Shown piece after piece: positions 30,976 through 42,406 of a DNA stretch of 64,000 bases; position 1 is the stretch's first letter, and each line of letters opens with the position of its first letter. Origin of the DNA: Brachionus plicatilis (lineage: Eukaryota; Rotifera; Eurotatoria; Ploima; Brachionidae). Where the stretch lies: the NCBI GenBank assembly GCA_010279815.1, contig QEOQ01000207.1:2478239-2542238 (forward strand), given 5' to 3'. A program made the translations under genes and the position numbers. Under the pieces are notes generated by a model. That model was not told where the DNA came from, made no database searches, and saw only the letters and a program-made list of their open reading frames with translations.

Positions 30976-33900
30976 CTAATTTTCATCAGAATCATTATAA
31001 ATTGAAGACGCAATTTCTTTTTGCTTGTTGATTAAGGACTAAATTTAAAAAAAAAAACTCTTTGAAAAATTTATTTAAACATCAAAAAAATGATTTACCT
31101 GTTTTAAACTTGCTAATTGGTTTAAAATTTGTTCTTGTCTCGGAGTTGGGTTATTTTTCACTAAACCATTGTTTAACAAAGGATCCTAAAATTAAATTAA
31201 ATTTGAATTGATAAATTTTAAGACTTTTCAATTCAATATGGTACTAATATTAATTAAATCTAGACAGTAATGAGTCATAATAAATTAAATAAAATGACAT
31301 CAAAAATAAATATAGTGCTTTTTAAAAAGATGCAGAGTTTTACAGAACTTAAAAATTGATTGTTTAATGAAAAATATAATGAAAAATATTGAGTTTTTTT
31401 TTAAATTCCCGATTATGATCATTTTGAGTGATCTTTCAGAAAAGATCGAGCTTTTAAAATTGGAAATCAAAAAATTAAATAATAATTGGTAAAAAAAAAT
31501 CCTTTTTTTAAAAAAATTCATTCTGCACCAAGAATGCACTATGACTATATATTTAAAACAATGAGCTTACTTTTAATTGATTCCGATTACTAATTCCATC
31601 GTAACTAAATCCATAATCGGACGGCCTCATATTTTGTATGTATGCCTTTGAAAAAATATGAAATTTAATATTTTATTGAAATAAAAAGAAATAAATTTTG
31701 ATAGAATTGTCAAAAGTTTTTGGAAAAACTTTTTAGTCTTTTCGAATCACAATCAAATAATATTTTGTTTAAATGTTACATAAAATATTAGGTATTTAAT
31801 TTTTTCCAAATGCAAGTCCTTTAAAACCCAAAATTTAGAACTGACTTTTTCTGCTTTTTCACTTGAATGATATCAAAATATTTTAATTATTTTTTTTTAA
31901 ATAACAGCCTTCTTTCAGCGTTTTTGACGCTATTATAGAAAGCGATTTTTACGCTACTGAACGCTGAAAAAATTGATTTAATTGAAGCCAAATTTTTTAA
32001 TGAATTTCTTAATCATTAATAAAAAAAAAAAGATAATTATGTGACTTGTCTGAGTGTGTTTAGTATTAAAAAAAATCAAAAAGAATTATAACCTGAGAAA
32101 TACTTAGAGTATATTATATGGTTACCAAATAAATTTTTAAAAAATAAACTAATTTACTTTATTAAACAAGCCAAAAAATTCTATTTATTCAAGTTGATCA
32201 AAAATATGAAAAACATACTTTTTTTAAATTACTTTAACATAAACAAAATTAACTTTCAAGTTTTATTTTAAAAAATGTAGTTCTTTGAGCATTATTTATT
32301 TAGGATTATTGTACCAAAGTACTAAAATTTCAATTAAAATAATACAGTGGTGATTTGACACGAGGATTTGACCAAATTTAACGATAATTCACGTAAAATA
32401 CCGCAAAATCCTAAAAGTCAAAAATCAAGAATTTACGAAAATTATCGTAATTTTACAATATTTTAAGTAAATTTCGGTAAAATATTGAAGAATCAAATTT
32501 TTTTAATTTTGTCAAGTATAATATGTTACCAAATTTTACTTGAAAAAAATTTAAAAAAAAGCTTAGCTAATCCGTAAAATTTCGTAAAAAATTAATATTT
32601 TTGGGTAAAAATTGTAAAAATTGGTAAAATTTTGTTAAAATTTATTTACTCAAAAAACACATCAAAAATATACATTCCGAACTATAAAAATTTAACCAAA
32701 TTTTACCAATTTTTACATTTTTTACCCAAATATATCTTTTTTTAACGATATTTTGCGGAAAAAATCTTATTTTTTCAGCATAATTTGGTAAGAAAAAAAT
32801 TAAAAAATTTGAATTTTTCTAAAAAAAAAATTTTCTTCATTTTTTCTACAATTAAACAAAAAATATCGTAAAATTAAGATAATTTTCGAATATTTTCGTA
32901 AATTCTTGATTTTTGGTATTTTGGATTTTATGGTATCTAATGTGAATTATCGTAAAATTTAGTCAAATCCTCGTGTCAAATCACCACTGTAAGTTTTTTC
33001 CAAACTTGTAAAAAAATCAAATTTTCAAATAATTATTTAGAAAATCCTAATTTTTTTGCTTAATTCTTTCTATTTTTAACAAGTTGTATTCAAATCGTAT
33101 TTTTATTCACAAAATTTCAATCAAAAAATGTTCGCTGTTAAAAAAGCATAATTTTTAGATCAAATGAAAATCTCACAATGACCAAATTTTCTAAAAAAAT
33201 GCTCAAGTCAGCTATATTGTATTGAATAGAGCGGGCCATATCAATACATAGAAAAAATTAACAAAGAAAATTTTTTTTGAAAAATTTTAATATCAATTTT
33301 AATTCGAAATTTATTACATTGAAAAATGATTCTGAATCACTATAATCAACTGGCTTTTGTTCCGGAGTTTGATTTACTCCAAGGGTTTCAATCAAGTTAT
33401 TTTCATACAAATTATGGTCAATTTTGTCCTCTTCAAAGACTGGACACTAATGATATTTTCGTAAACTAAAACTGGATCAATTTCTTTCCTTTTTTTTACT
33501 ATTTGAATTTTTTTTGTATATGATAACATTTTTTCTATGAATTTCATATGCAAACTTCTACTTTTATAAAAATGGGGACTATAAGGGAGGCAAAACGCCG
33601 TTCGGGAGAGTCCTAGGGGTAAATTCCTAATTTTGTGTTTAGAAAAAAAAAGAGTGAGCACAAGTCGATGGGATTTAATCATCCACCTGGCTACTTGAGC
33701 TACTCTTTGCACAATTCTAGATCTTAGAGATGGTATTTAACTTAAGATTTTTAAATAAATTTTCCATCTGTTTTCTTGAGCCAAAAATTCGAAAATATTA
33801 TAAAATATTAACTTTTTGACATAAATTTTGTTTTTTTTTATGTATTAAATTTCTAATAAAAATAATTTTATTGATAATTTTTCAATGAAAATTTTCTATG

Positions 33901-36900
33901 TTAATTTTTTCTATTTAATGATATAGAGCCGAATAGAGTGTTTAGTTTTTAAATGATTCAAAAAAAAATCCAAATATAATCAAGACTACTGACCTGTCTA
34001 GCTCTTTCTCTGTCTCTTTTAACTGCTGATGACTCCCTTGACGGAGGAACTGGAGAGCCAGCGTGAATTGGATCTAATATCTCATTTGTTCGCATAAATG
34101 GCACAAAACCACGGCTAGAATTTTCTTCGCCATTAAAAAAGCTTGGATCTTTAATATTGAAATCAGCGATTTTGCTTGGATAATTTTGGTGCAAATACAA
34201 ATCTTCATCTTCTTCGTAAATTGGAGTCTTGGCCAAATTTTTACCCAACAAATTCATTATGGACTCAGTTTGGACTTTATTGTCACTATTTCTGCTCATC
34301 AATTGCACATTGTCATCCTCATTATCCAAAGCTAAGTTAAAATTTTCCTCATTTGTGCGATCAGATCTGTAACTTGAAAAATTTTCATTTTGTTCTTTGG
34401 ACCTATTTTTTTCACGTTGGCTAAAATTTTTGTAATACTCCATTCTCTTTATTTTTCTCTCTTCAGCTTGTTGAGCTCGTTTAAAATAGAATGGATCTTT
34501 CTGGGAGTTGGACACAGCTTTTTTGCCCTTCAAATTTTTAAAGTTCCAAATTGGTTTGCCGTCTTTGCCAACGCCAACCTTCAACTTTTCCTCCTCATAA
34601 TCTTTGACCTCTTTCATTTTGTTAATCGAATAATTTTTGTCATTTTTGTTTTCTCTCTGGCTCAAATTTTCTTTAGATTTGACAGCGTTTTTTAGCAGCA
34701 GCCTTAGGTCTTCTTCCTTTATTTCTGCCGGCAGACCAGCGCTGTTCATTCGCAGCAATTTGAATATTTGCTCAATGCTCTCGCCTTCATTTTTCTTTTC
34801 ATTGCTTTCCAAAGATTTGTACAGTGCTTTTTTGTATGCTGGCTCCATTTCGTTCATGTGTGACATGTGTGATGAATTATTGTTCATCCGGGTTGATTCA
34901 ATTGACTTTGGTTCATTGAAATTGTGCGATGCAATGTGGGGACTAGTGTCCCCCATTAAATGCTCCGGATTCCTGGTCAATTTGGCTTTGAGTTCAGCAA
35001 ATTTTTTTTCAAGCTGCGATGTGTCATGTCCTCCCTTTTGCAAACGCTTGAGCAATTTTTTGTGCTTTTCTTCAGCGGCAGCCAGCTCTGCCTCCTGCAT
35101 CTTTCGATAGATCTCCTGTGACCGGGTCTCGGTGATGTTGCTGCGCATTGTTTTGGTCTCTTGGTCGTGTTTGTTGTATTCTCCTTGCAGGACGGACGGA
35201 GACACGTCCACATTAGAAGGTCTGGATGAGTTGAGAATTTTCTCAAAGTTTTGATAGTGTGAATTTTGTTTTTTTTTCTCCTCATTTAGTTTACTGGCTT
35301 GTTTGAGTTCGAGAGCTTCATTTTCCACCTTCATGTTATTCAAATTTTGAATTTCTTCTTCGATCATTTTGATGCGCTTTTTTTCCGCAATTTGTGCCTC
35401 TATTTCTAATTTGTGCTGTAGGCCCTGTTTTTTCCGCCTTTCCAATTCATCAATCTGAGCTGGATCGAGCAAATTACGCGTTCGACCAAAAGATTTTTCC
35501 TCTAAATTCTTTTGCTCGGTGTTTAAAGCCGGGTGATTGTCTTGATAAAATTGTTTAAGTGGCTGCTGGCTTTCAACAAGTTTTTCTTTTTTTTGCTCTT
35601 CTAAATCGTGGAGCCATTTTTTGCGTTCTAATTCCTTGGTTTTCTTTATTTCATCGTCAAACATTACTCCCTTACGGAATTAAGTAAATTTTTTTGTTTC
35701 AATTAAAATTTGGTTCTGTTAGGTTCAGTACAAAGGAACAGAAAAAAATGGAAAAATTAAAAAAAAATTTTTTTTTAAAATTTCAAAATTAGTTCCAGAT
35801 TGTCACATGGTGCAAACCCTGATTATAATCTTTAAAATGCTCTATGTTCGAATATATTGAAATTTTATTTCTGATAAATTTTCTGAATTGAGCAGACCTT
35901 GATATTTGATGGAACTTTGAATGGCAATCACGAAACTTATTTTAAACTTTTGAAAAAAAATTTTTTTTCTCTTCTTTTTATCATTTTGTAGGCATTGTGA
36001 AATGTCATACAAAACTTCCAATATAAAAATAAAAAATTCTTATTTCCCTGGTCAAAAACTTGCACTGCAACTGAAACAACTTCGGATGTCTGCAAAATAT
36101 GAACTAATTAATTGCATTTTATTTTTAATAATTTTATATAGGGTACAATTTTGCAGACTTCCGCAGTAGGTGAAACGATGATGTATCAATTCATCGAAAA
36201 ACTAATTCATAGAAAATTAATCAAAATTCAAAGAATTAATTTTTGTAGAAAAATATTTTATAGAAATATACTCATAGAATTTTTTGTCATAGAAATTATG
36301 CTAAAAACTTTAATAGAAAAATTTAAAGATTTAATTAATTAAAAAAAATTTTTGCTAACAAATTTTAAATGTATTCACATTTTATTAACTTTCGAAATAT
36401 TTTTTTTTAAATTAAAATTTTAGTTTTTTGAAGATTAAAGGGAAATTTTAAATATTTTTTCAATTTGATGCCAATCAAAAATAAAAAAGATAATTATTCT
36501 GACAAAATAATGATAAATTTTCTTTGAATTATTTTTCTATATTTCATCCCTTATAAAAAATTCTATGAATATAACTCTATGAAATAATTATTCTACAAAA
36601 AAAAAAATGAACTGAGATTTCTATGAATTGAGCGTTCACCAGATGAAGCACAAGTTGATTCTCTTTGTTTCAGTTGCAGAACAAGTTTTTGACCATTAGT
36701 ACCAAAGATATAAAATATTTTATTTTTGTATTGAAAGTTTTGAATGACATTTCACAAAGCCTATTTTGTACTGAATTTCACAAAACCTTAAAATAAATTT
36801 TTTTAAAAAATACTCCGAATGAAATAGAAGTTCTCATGGCCGGAGGAACTCTAGATTGATCATGTTTAGTTTTATTTTCATCAAATTTTGAGATGTTATT

Positions 36901-39900
36901 TAATTGATGTTCTTCATTTTTTAAGCTTTTTTCATAAGCTGTAATTTCATCAATTTGCTGCTTGATCCTTTTAAATTCTTCGATTTGATCTGAGTGATTT
37001 GTGGAATTTTTATTTTTGTAATTATTTTCGTAAGGCCAATAATTATTTCTTTCCTCTTTGTCCAAATGTGGGTTCATTTTTGCTCTATCAAATTTATTTT
37101 CTTGTTGAAATTGATTCAATTCAGCAGAAAATGCATTTTTTTGAACATTGTCCAGGTTGTTTAGACTGTTTGATTTTTTTAATAAGTTAATTACCGACTC
37201 TTGATTGTTTGTGTGGTCATATTCCAAATTTTTAGTTGATCCAACGAATTTAGAGTCTCTTTGAGCATCTTAAAAAAAAGCTTAGACATTATTTTATTAT
37301 TAAGGTAAAAATTTGAAAATTTAGCGTTCGAGTATACAAAAAAAATATTTTTTGATCGAATTTAATCATTTATTTTTTTTTTTAAAATGGTTTAATTTTT
37401 TTGTAACTCAGAACATATTTTTGATTTGTCTTTTAAGCAGATAAGTATGACAATCAATAAATAAAACAATAAAATTAATAAAAATATATTTTGCTGATAA
37501 ATGAATATAATTTATCAACAAATGATAGTGTATTCAATTTGTTTATAATTTCAGATTTATTAAAAAAAAATATTTAATAATTTTCACTTTTAATTGAATT
37601 AATTTCAAATTTAAGAATTAAAAGACGATATTTTTTATTGATAAGTTAAAAAGTATTTAAGAGTGTAAAAATGTGATAAGCAGAGTTGTTTAAAAGTCAC
37701 AAGTCTCAAGTCAAGTCTAAGTCTGGATTCAAAAGTCCGAATCAAAGACTTTAATTTTTTTTTTAAAAGTCTAAGTCCGGGCTTTAAAATTTTGAATACT
37801 GGATAAGAATTATGTAGACTTTTATGCTAAAATTGCAAGAAAACTCTGAAATATGACAAATCTATTGCATTAGACAAACTGAGACTATATAAATTTTTTG
37901 ATAAAAAGCCTGATCTAGCAAATTTAAATTAATTTAATTTAATGACTTGGAATTTTTTCGGGACTTTTAAACAACTCTGGTGATAAGCTGTAAAAATATA
38001 AACTTGCGGATTTTAAGGATTATTATTAAGGAAGTGGAAGAAAAAGCATACAGTATTGAGATCAATGGTTATTTTTGAAAATTAAAGAGCAACAAGGTAG
38101 TATGAGTTTTACCATGTTAGTTTATCAACTACCAAACTTTGTTTTAAATTAGAAAATCTTATAATGGAATCAAATGAAGAGTCCGAATTGAAAAGTAATT
38201 TAAAACAATTTTCACATTTACCCTTTTTTTTGGCATTGTGAATTTTGGTACAAAAATCATAAACAAAATATTAAAAGTGGCAAAGTTCTGAAAGACCAAA
38301 ACATGTTCTGTAAATTGAAGCAACTGATACATTCTTTGTACCACCACTTAAAGCTGAATTGGATTTTTAATATAATATTATATCCAAAATTTACTATTTT
38401 CTGAGTTTTGCAGATTTATTGCAGAGTTTTGCAGAATCAGTTCAATGGTGGTACAAAGAATGTATCAGTTGCTACAATTTACAGAACATGCTTTGGTCCT
38501 TCAGAACTTAAGCTTTGGAATTTTTAATATTTTGTTTTTTTTTTTGTACCAAATTTCATAATGCCCTTTTTTTTAATTTTTAAAATCAGAATAGTACAAA
38601 ACGATAAATATTCCGAAAGCCATAAACTCAAAGTCATCTAAAATCATTTGATTTGACTTTAAAATTTTGACTCGTATATTTGAAGTTTAGAATTATTTTA
38701 TTATTTGATAGAATTGTGTAATTTTTCGATGGCCACATATTAATGCGTCATTTATTTTGATTAAAAGTCATTAGAAAAAATGTCAATTAAATGTTTTAAT
38801 CGTCATCTAAAAGAATTAGTTGTAATTTCAAAAGATTAAGTGAAAATTATTAATATAACATAGTACTAAAAAGTATTAAAGAATGTTTTTTTTTAATCAA
38901 AAGGAAATTAAAACTAATAATTGTCAATGAGAATAATTAACTGGCTTAAATTTTGATTATTTGTATCTTGAAAAAATTAAATGTCAAAAAATTTTTTTAT
39001 CAATTACTGTTTAAAAATGTACTAGAATCATTCCAGGAATTTCATTCTGTACAAAGAGAGATAAGTGGTATAGTGAAGAATTTTTGGATTCCTTTCCAGC
39101 TGAAGCATGCCACATTAATTTAGAAACTATGAGAAGAGAAAGGCAACTAAAAAAATGGTCAACAAAAAAACGAAAGAAAAAATTAATTAACCTTTTTGTT
39201 TTGAAAATTATTAATATAATTTATTTCTTATTATTTTTTAACTGCTAAAATTTGTTAATTAATTGATGATATTTTTTTAACTTGACTTGCCGCAATGCAT
39301 AAAATGACTTTTATTTTAATTGACCATTTAATATTTTTTTAAATGACGTTGAATCAAAATAAATGACGCTTTAATTGCCTTTTCGAATTAGATTGAATTT
39401 TATTTAGAATTAATGATGATCTACAACTTTAAGACTTGGTTATTTTTCACGCTTAATTTTAAACCCTTTTAATTTCTAAAAAGTCAAGTCAAATGACTTT
39501 TGAAAAATTTAAAAAAAAAATAAAATTTTCAGGTCAAATCATTTAAAAATATAAAAATTTTGCTTTAGTGAAAAAAATTAATTATCCCTTTAATATTAAT
39601 TATGTATAATTTTGCCTAAAAAATAATTATCTGTTAATATATTTTATAAACTTTTGACATATCAATAAAGTAAAAATTATTCTAAATTTTTTTCTTTTCT
39701 ATTTAAATTAATCTATTTTTCTAGCTCTAATTTTTTATCTTATTTAAGATTTTGACTCTTAAACGAAAACAAGTATGTGTTGTTTGATTTAAGGAATAAA
39801 TTACAGTTTTCATTTGATGCTTTCCTTTCAGGACTGAAATCAAATGGATATCTTTTAGTGTCATGAGATATTAGTCTTTGTTCTAATTCTCTTTTTTCTG

Positions 39901-40801
39901 ATTCTTCTATTATTTACGTAATTTTAAAATATTCAAATAAAAAAACAAAACTTTAAATAATTTACCTCTTTCTTTTTGCCATTGAATTTTTTTCTTCTCG
40001 GTTAAACTCAACTTGTTCGGAAGTGCCACTTCACTAAAATTTTCTTTTTGGCTTACATTTGGAACATTATTTTGATAAAAACGCCTTGGTGACACACTTT
40101 TCAGTGCATCATTATTCTCTTGCTGATTTAATTTCTCAAATAATTCTTTGTCTTGCTGCCATTTTATTTTCTTTTTTTCAGTTAAGCTTAGTCTATTACC
40201 AAAAGCAGTTGTTTTTTCATTATCTGATAAAAATTTGTGATCTTGGTATTCGTCTTGGTTGGAGCTTGATGTTTGAGGTACAATATTTTCTATCATTAAA
40301 TCCTTTTTTTTCAGCATCGATTTGGGCTTGCTTGAGTAAAAGCTGATATCCTGTTCTTGGTCACTATAATAATTCATATTATTTTTATTGTTCTGCTCTG
40401 TTGACTTATTAAGATTGCTCGTCGAGCCTTTCTCATTTTTTTGGATTTGTTCTAAAAAGGCAGCGAGTTGGTTTTGGGACATTTTGACTCCATTTTGGTT
40501 CAGAACACTGTAAATCAATTTAAGCTGATTTTCAGTTTGTAACTCATTTTGACGCGGTGAAGGCTTGACTTTGTCTACTTCACCGCTAATTCCCATTGAT
40601 TTCTTGATTTCCTTTTTGTTCTTAGCATCCTTGGTGTTCACTTTCTTGATCACATTTTTTTGTATATCTTAAATTATTATTTTTTAAAGATCGTTTCGAA
40701 CCATTAAATTTTTTTCCTCATCTAAATTTAATTAAAAACTACTTACCATTTTTATAATAGATTGAAGGTTTTCCATTGACGATTCTTGTTTCGAATTCCA
40801 T
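30976..40801 (-). CDS. CCDC66: CCDC66 homologue, coiled-coil centrosome/cilium protein (9 exons)
   Basis: Exons (minus strand): 40801-40747, 40667-39966, 39906-39805, 37268-36814, 35670-33994, 33428-33318, 31645-31571, 31185-31099, 31038-30976. All junctions are GT/AG and the phases chain to 1108 aa plus stop; human CCDC66 is of similar size. Family hallmarks, from knowledge of CCDC66: N-terminal METRIVNGKP-like start (MEFETRIVNGKPSIYY), two LTEKKKIQWQ-type blocks before residue 240, LLDPAQIDELERRKKQ near 505, GHDTSQLEKK near 652, PFMRTNEILDP near 970, and DPLLNNGLVKNNPTPRQ plus SLINKQKEI at the C-terminus (1060-1096). Vertebrate CCDC66 is a microtubule-binding protein of centriolar satellites, spindle and cilium. 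Central charged coiled coils fit. The exon 5/6 junction is ambiguous: donor 33994 with acceptor 33428, or a donor 4 bases further with acceptor 33439. Large introns hold several MITEs. Confidence 0.88.
31905..31970. repeat. small foldback in a CCDC66 intron
   Basis: CTTTCAGCGTT at the left pairs with AACGCTGAAA at the right. Inside, TTTTTGACGC and AAAGCGATTTTTACGC form a second imperfect pair. About 60 bases, possibly a remnant of a very short MITE. It lies between CCDC66 exons 6 and 7. Confidence 0.4.
32345..32989. mobile_element. Tc1/mariner-type MITE in CCDC66 intron 6, TA TSD
   Basis: TA at 32343-32344 and 32990-32991 encloses ends CAGTGGTGATTTGACACGAG and the same inverted. Inverted arms of well over 100 bases contain repeated AATTTACG/CGTAAATT and TTATCGTAA words. 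645 bp, no transposase. The neighbouring exons 6 (33318) and 7 (31645) are undisturbed. Confidence 0.85.
33530..33720 (-). repeat. tRNA-like SINE remnant (tentative)
   Basis: On the minus strand TAGCTCAAGTAGCCAGG (near 33695) resembles a pol III A box, and GATGATTAAATCCCATCG resembles a B box a few bases later, closer than in a true tRNA. Downstream is a GC-richer block with CCCGAACGGCG. It sits in CCDC66 intron 5. The 106-codon minus-strand open frame over it has no family features. Confidence 0.35.
35960..36795. mobile_element. GGCATTGTGAAAT foldback split by an array element (CCDC66 intron 4)
   Basis: Left arm 35990-36175 (GGCATTGTGAAATGTCATAC, then AAAACTTGCAC-GCAACTGAAACAA, TCTGCAAAAT) pairs with right arm about 36640-36770 (TTTCAGTTGCAGAACAAGTT, GACATTTCACAAAGCC). 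The loop is occupied by 36185-36645, an element whose ends are arrays of TTCATAGAAA on the left and TTTCTATGAATT/TTCTATGAA on the right. So a younger array-ended element landed in the middle of an older foldback. No coding capacity. Compare 38225-38575 and 61060-61563. Confidence 0.7.
37681..37979. mobile_element. 299-bp hAT-type MITE, AAGTC-rich, 8-bp TSD (CCDC66 intron 3)
   Basis: An exact 8-bp duplication GTGATAAG (37673-37680, 37980-37987) flanks ends CAGAGTTGTTTAAAAGTC and inverted CAGAGTTGTTTAAAAGTC. Sub-terminal CAAGTCTAAGTC words are frequent. This is the best-preserved copy of a family with other members at 53565-53889 (opposite orientation, left end truncated), around 10430-10529 plus 12303-12316 (interrupted), 22585-22605 (end only) and 42736-42790 (ends joined). 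Confidence 0.88.
38225..38575. mobile_element. GGCATTGTGAA foldback, second copy (CCDC66 intron 3)
   Basis: Left arm from GGCATTGTGAATTTTGGTAC at 38229 through ACATGTTCTGTAAATTGAAG and ATACATTCTTTGTACCACCA. Right arm inverted: TGGTGGTACAAAGAATGTAT near 38445 to CAAATTTCATAATGCCC at 38565. The arms are about 110 bases and well matched. The open frame 38159-38347 on the minus strand is one arm, not a gene. Confidence 0.7.
39010..39185 (+). other. decayed ORF piece, unrecognised
   Basis: One frame reads IIPGISFCTKRDKWYSEEFL, then PAEACHINLETMRRERQLKK and a basic end, about 50 codons without ATG. The clustered W, C and charged residues look like a transposon protein, but I cannot place it. It lies in CCDC66 intron 3 on the opposite strand. 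Confidence 0.3.
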
Positions 40802-42406
40802 TTTAACAATTTGATTTTTTTAAATTAGTCCAGTGATATTTATAGAAAAATAGCGAATTTAAAATTTCTATAAAATCGATGAAAAATTTAGAAATTTTTG
40901 AGCAGAGTTATTTTTGATATTTAGAAAAATTATTTTTATCACTATAGAAACCAACATTACCTTAGATGTTTCTCTAAAAATTTGGCTATTCTCAAGGTTT
41001 CTTTTTTTTTATTTTCACCGATTCTAATTTAGTCTTTTTCTAGTAGAGATTATTCATTTTACTCATTCAGTAGATAAAAAATTGAACAGAAAAAAATATT
41101 TATTTACTCTCTTTAACACGTCAAATAATTAGCTCATCTAATATTTATTTCATATTAAGATTAAAGCTAATTATAATTATTAATTTTAAATTCTAGTTTA
41201 ATTTATTTTCTGTTTATAATTTTTTCAATAATAAAATTAATTAGTGTTCAAAGTATTTGTTTTAAGTTTAACACTTAAAAAAACAAGTTTTACTAATATG
41301 AGAAAAGGCAATGGAAGTTTAAACTGTTATTGTTTTTCCATACTAAAAAAATATTTTTTTGGCTCAAATTTTTCAAGAATCTTCTGGTAACATAGCAGTT
41401 CAGATTAACATTTTTTTAATCAACAACTGGACTTAAAGAGTCATTCTAAAATATCGAAGGGTCTATCAAAATTTAAAAAATATCTCATTGAACTCACAAA
41501 AATAGTCAATGATACCATGATAAGTTTTGATTCTTACTTTTTGACTCCAGTGGAAAAATTTTTATATGGCATCGAATAATTTGAAGATTCATACCAAGTG
41601 TTACTCTTTTTTCTAGAAAAAAAAGAAAAATCAAAAATTTGTTAATTCGAAAATTTTAAAGTGGTCTAACAATTAATTTACTACTCTCTTTAATTTTTAA
41701 ATAATAATTATATTAGAACTCAAAAAATAACAGCTGTAAAAAATAAATTCTTTATAATTTTTAATATTTAATTTGAATAAATTCAATCTTTTTAAATAAA
41801 ATCTTCTCTTTTGAAACATTTTAAAAATTTTGACACTTAATTAGAAAGTCACAACTTTGACTGTACTAATTCCAAAAATTTAAATGATGAATTAAAGTGT
41901 ATTTTTTTCATTTTCTAACATTTTTTCCAAATCATAATAAATTCCCTTAATTTATAACTATCAAATAAGTATTTAAAAATTCAATCAAAATAAACTTACT
42001 TTAAAAAAATGGAATTTATTAAGTTAAATTCAATGTTTATTTTTTTAGTCTAAGGCTTTTCTTTTTCCATTATTAAACCGGGCTTTCCACAACTCCTGCA
42101 TATTTTTTTTTCAAAATTGCATCCCAATGCTTGGTTTACTAATGTTAAAATAACAAAAAAGTCCAGTTAAAGCTATTAATAGGAAGTATTAATTGTAAAA
42201 ATGAATACAAATGTATTACTTGCTTTTGAAAATTTAATTTATTTTAATAAAATTCAATACAAATAATTATTTAGAAAATTAAATTAATTGATTTTAAAAA
42301 AAAAGATAAAAAATATCTCCTCTAACACAGTAGAATAGAAAAAAATTATCGAATTGATTATGATTAAATAAAATTTAATTTTTGATTCTAAAAAAAAAAT
42401 CGTATT
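40802..42406. other. intergenic region between HOOK and CCDC66
   Basis: 1.6 kb of AT-rich sequence between the HOOK stop and the CCDC66 start, both on the minus strand. It must contain the HOOK 3' UTR and CCDC66 promoter. I see no repeat ends or coding frame. Confidence 0.5.

Noticed and set aside
33392..33712. 106-codon minus-strand ORF
   Set aside because: It overlaps CCDC66 exon 6 in another frame and a SINE-like remnant; no protein features.
36151..36342. 63-codon ORF
   Set aside because: Made of the TTCATAGAAA array inside a foldback.
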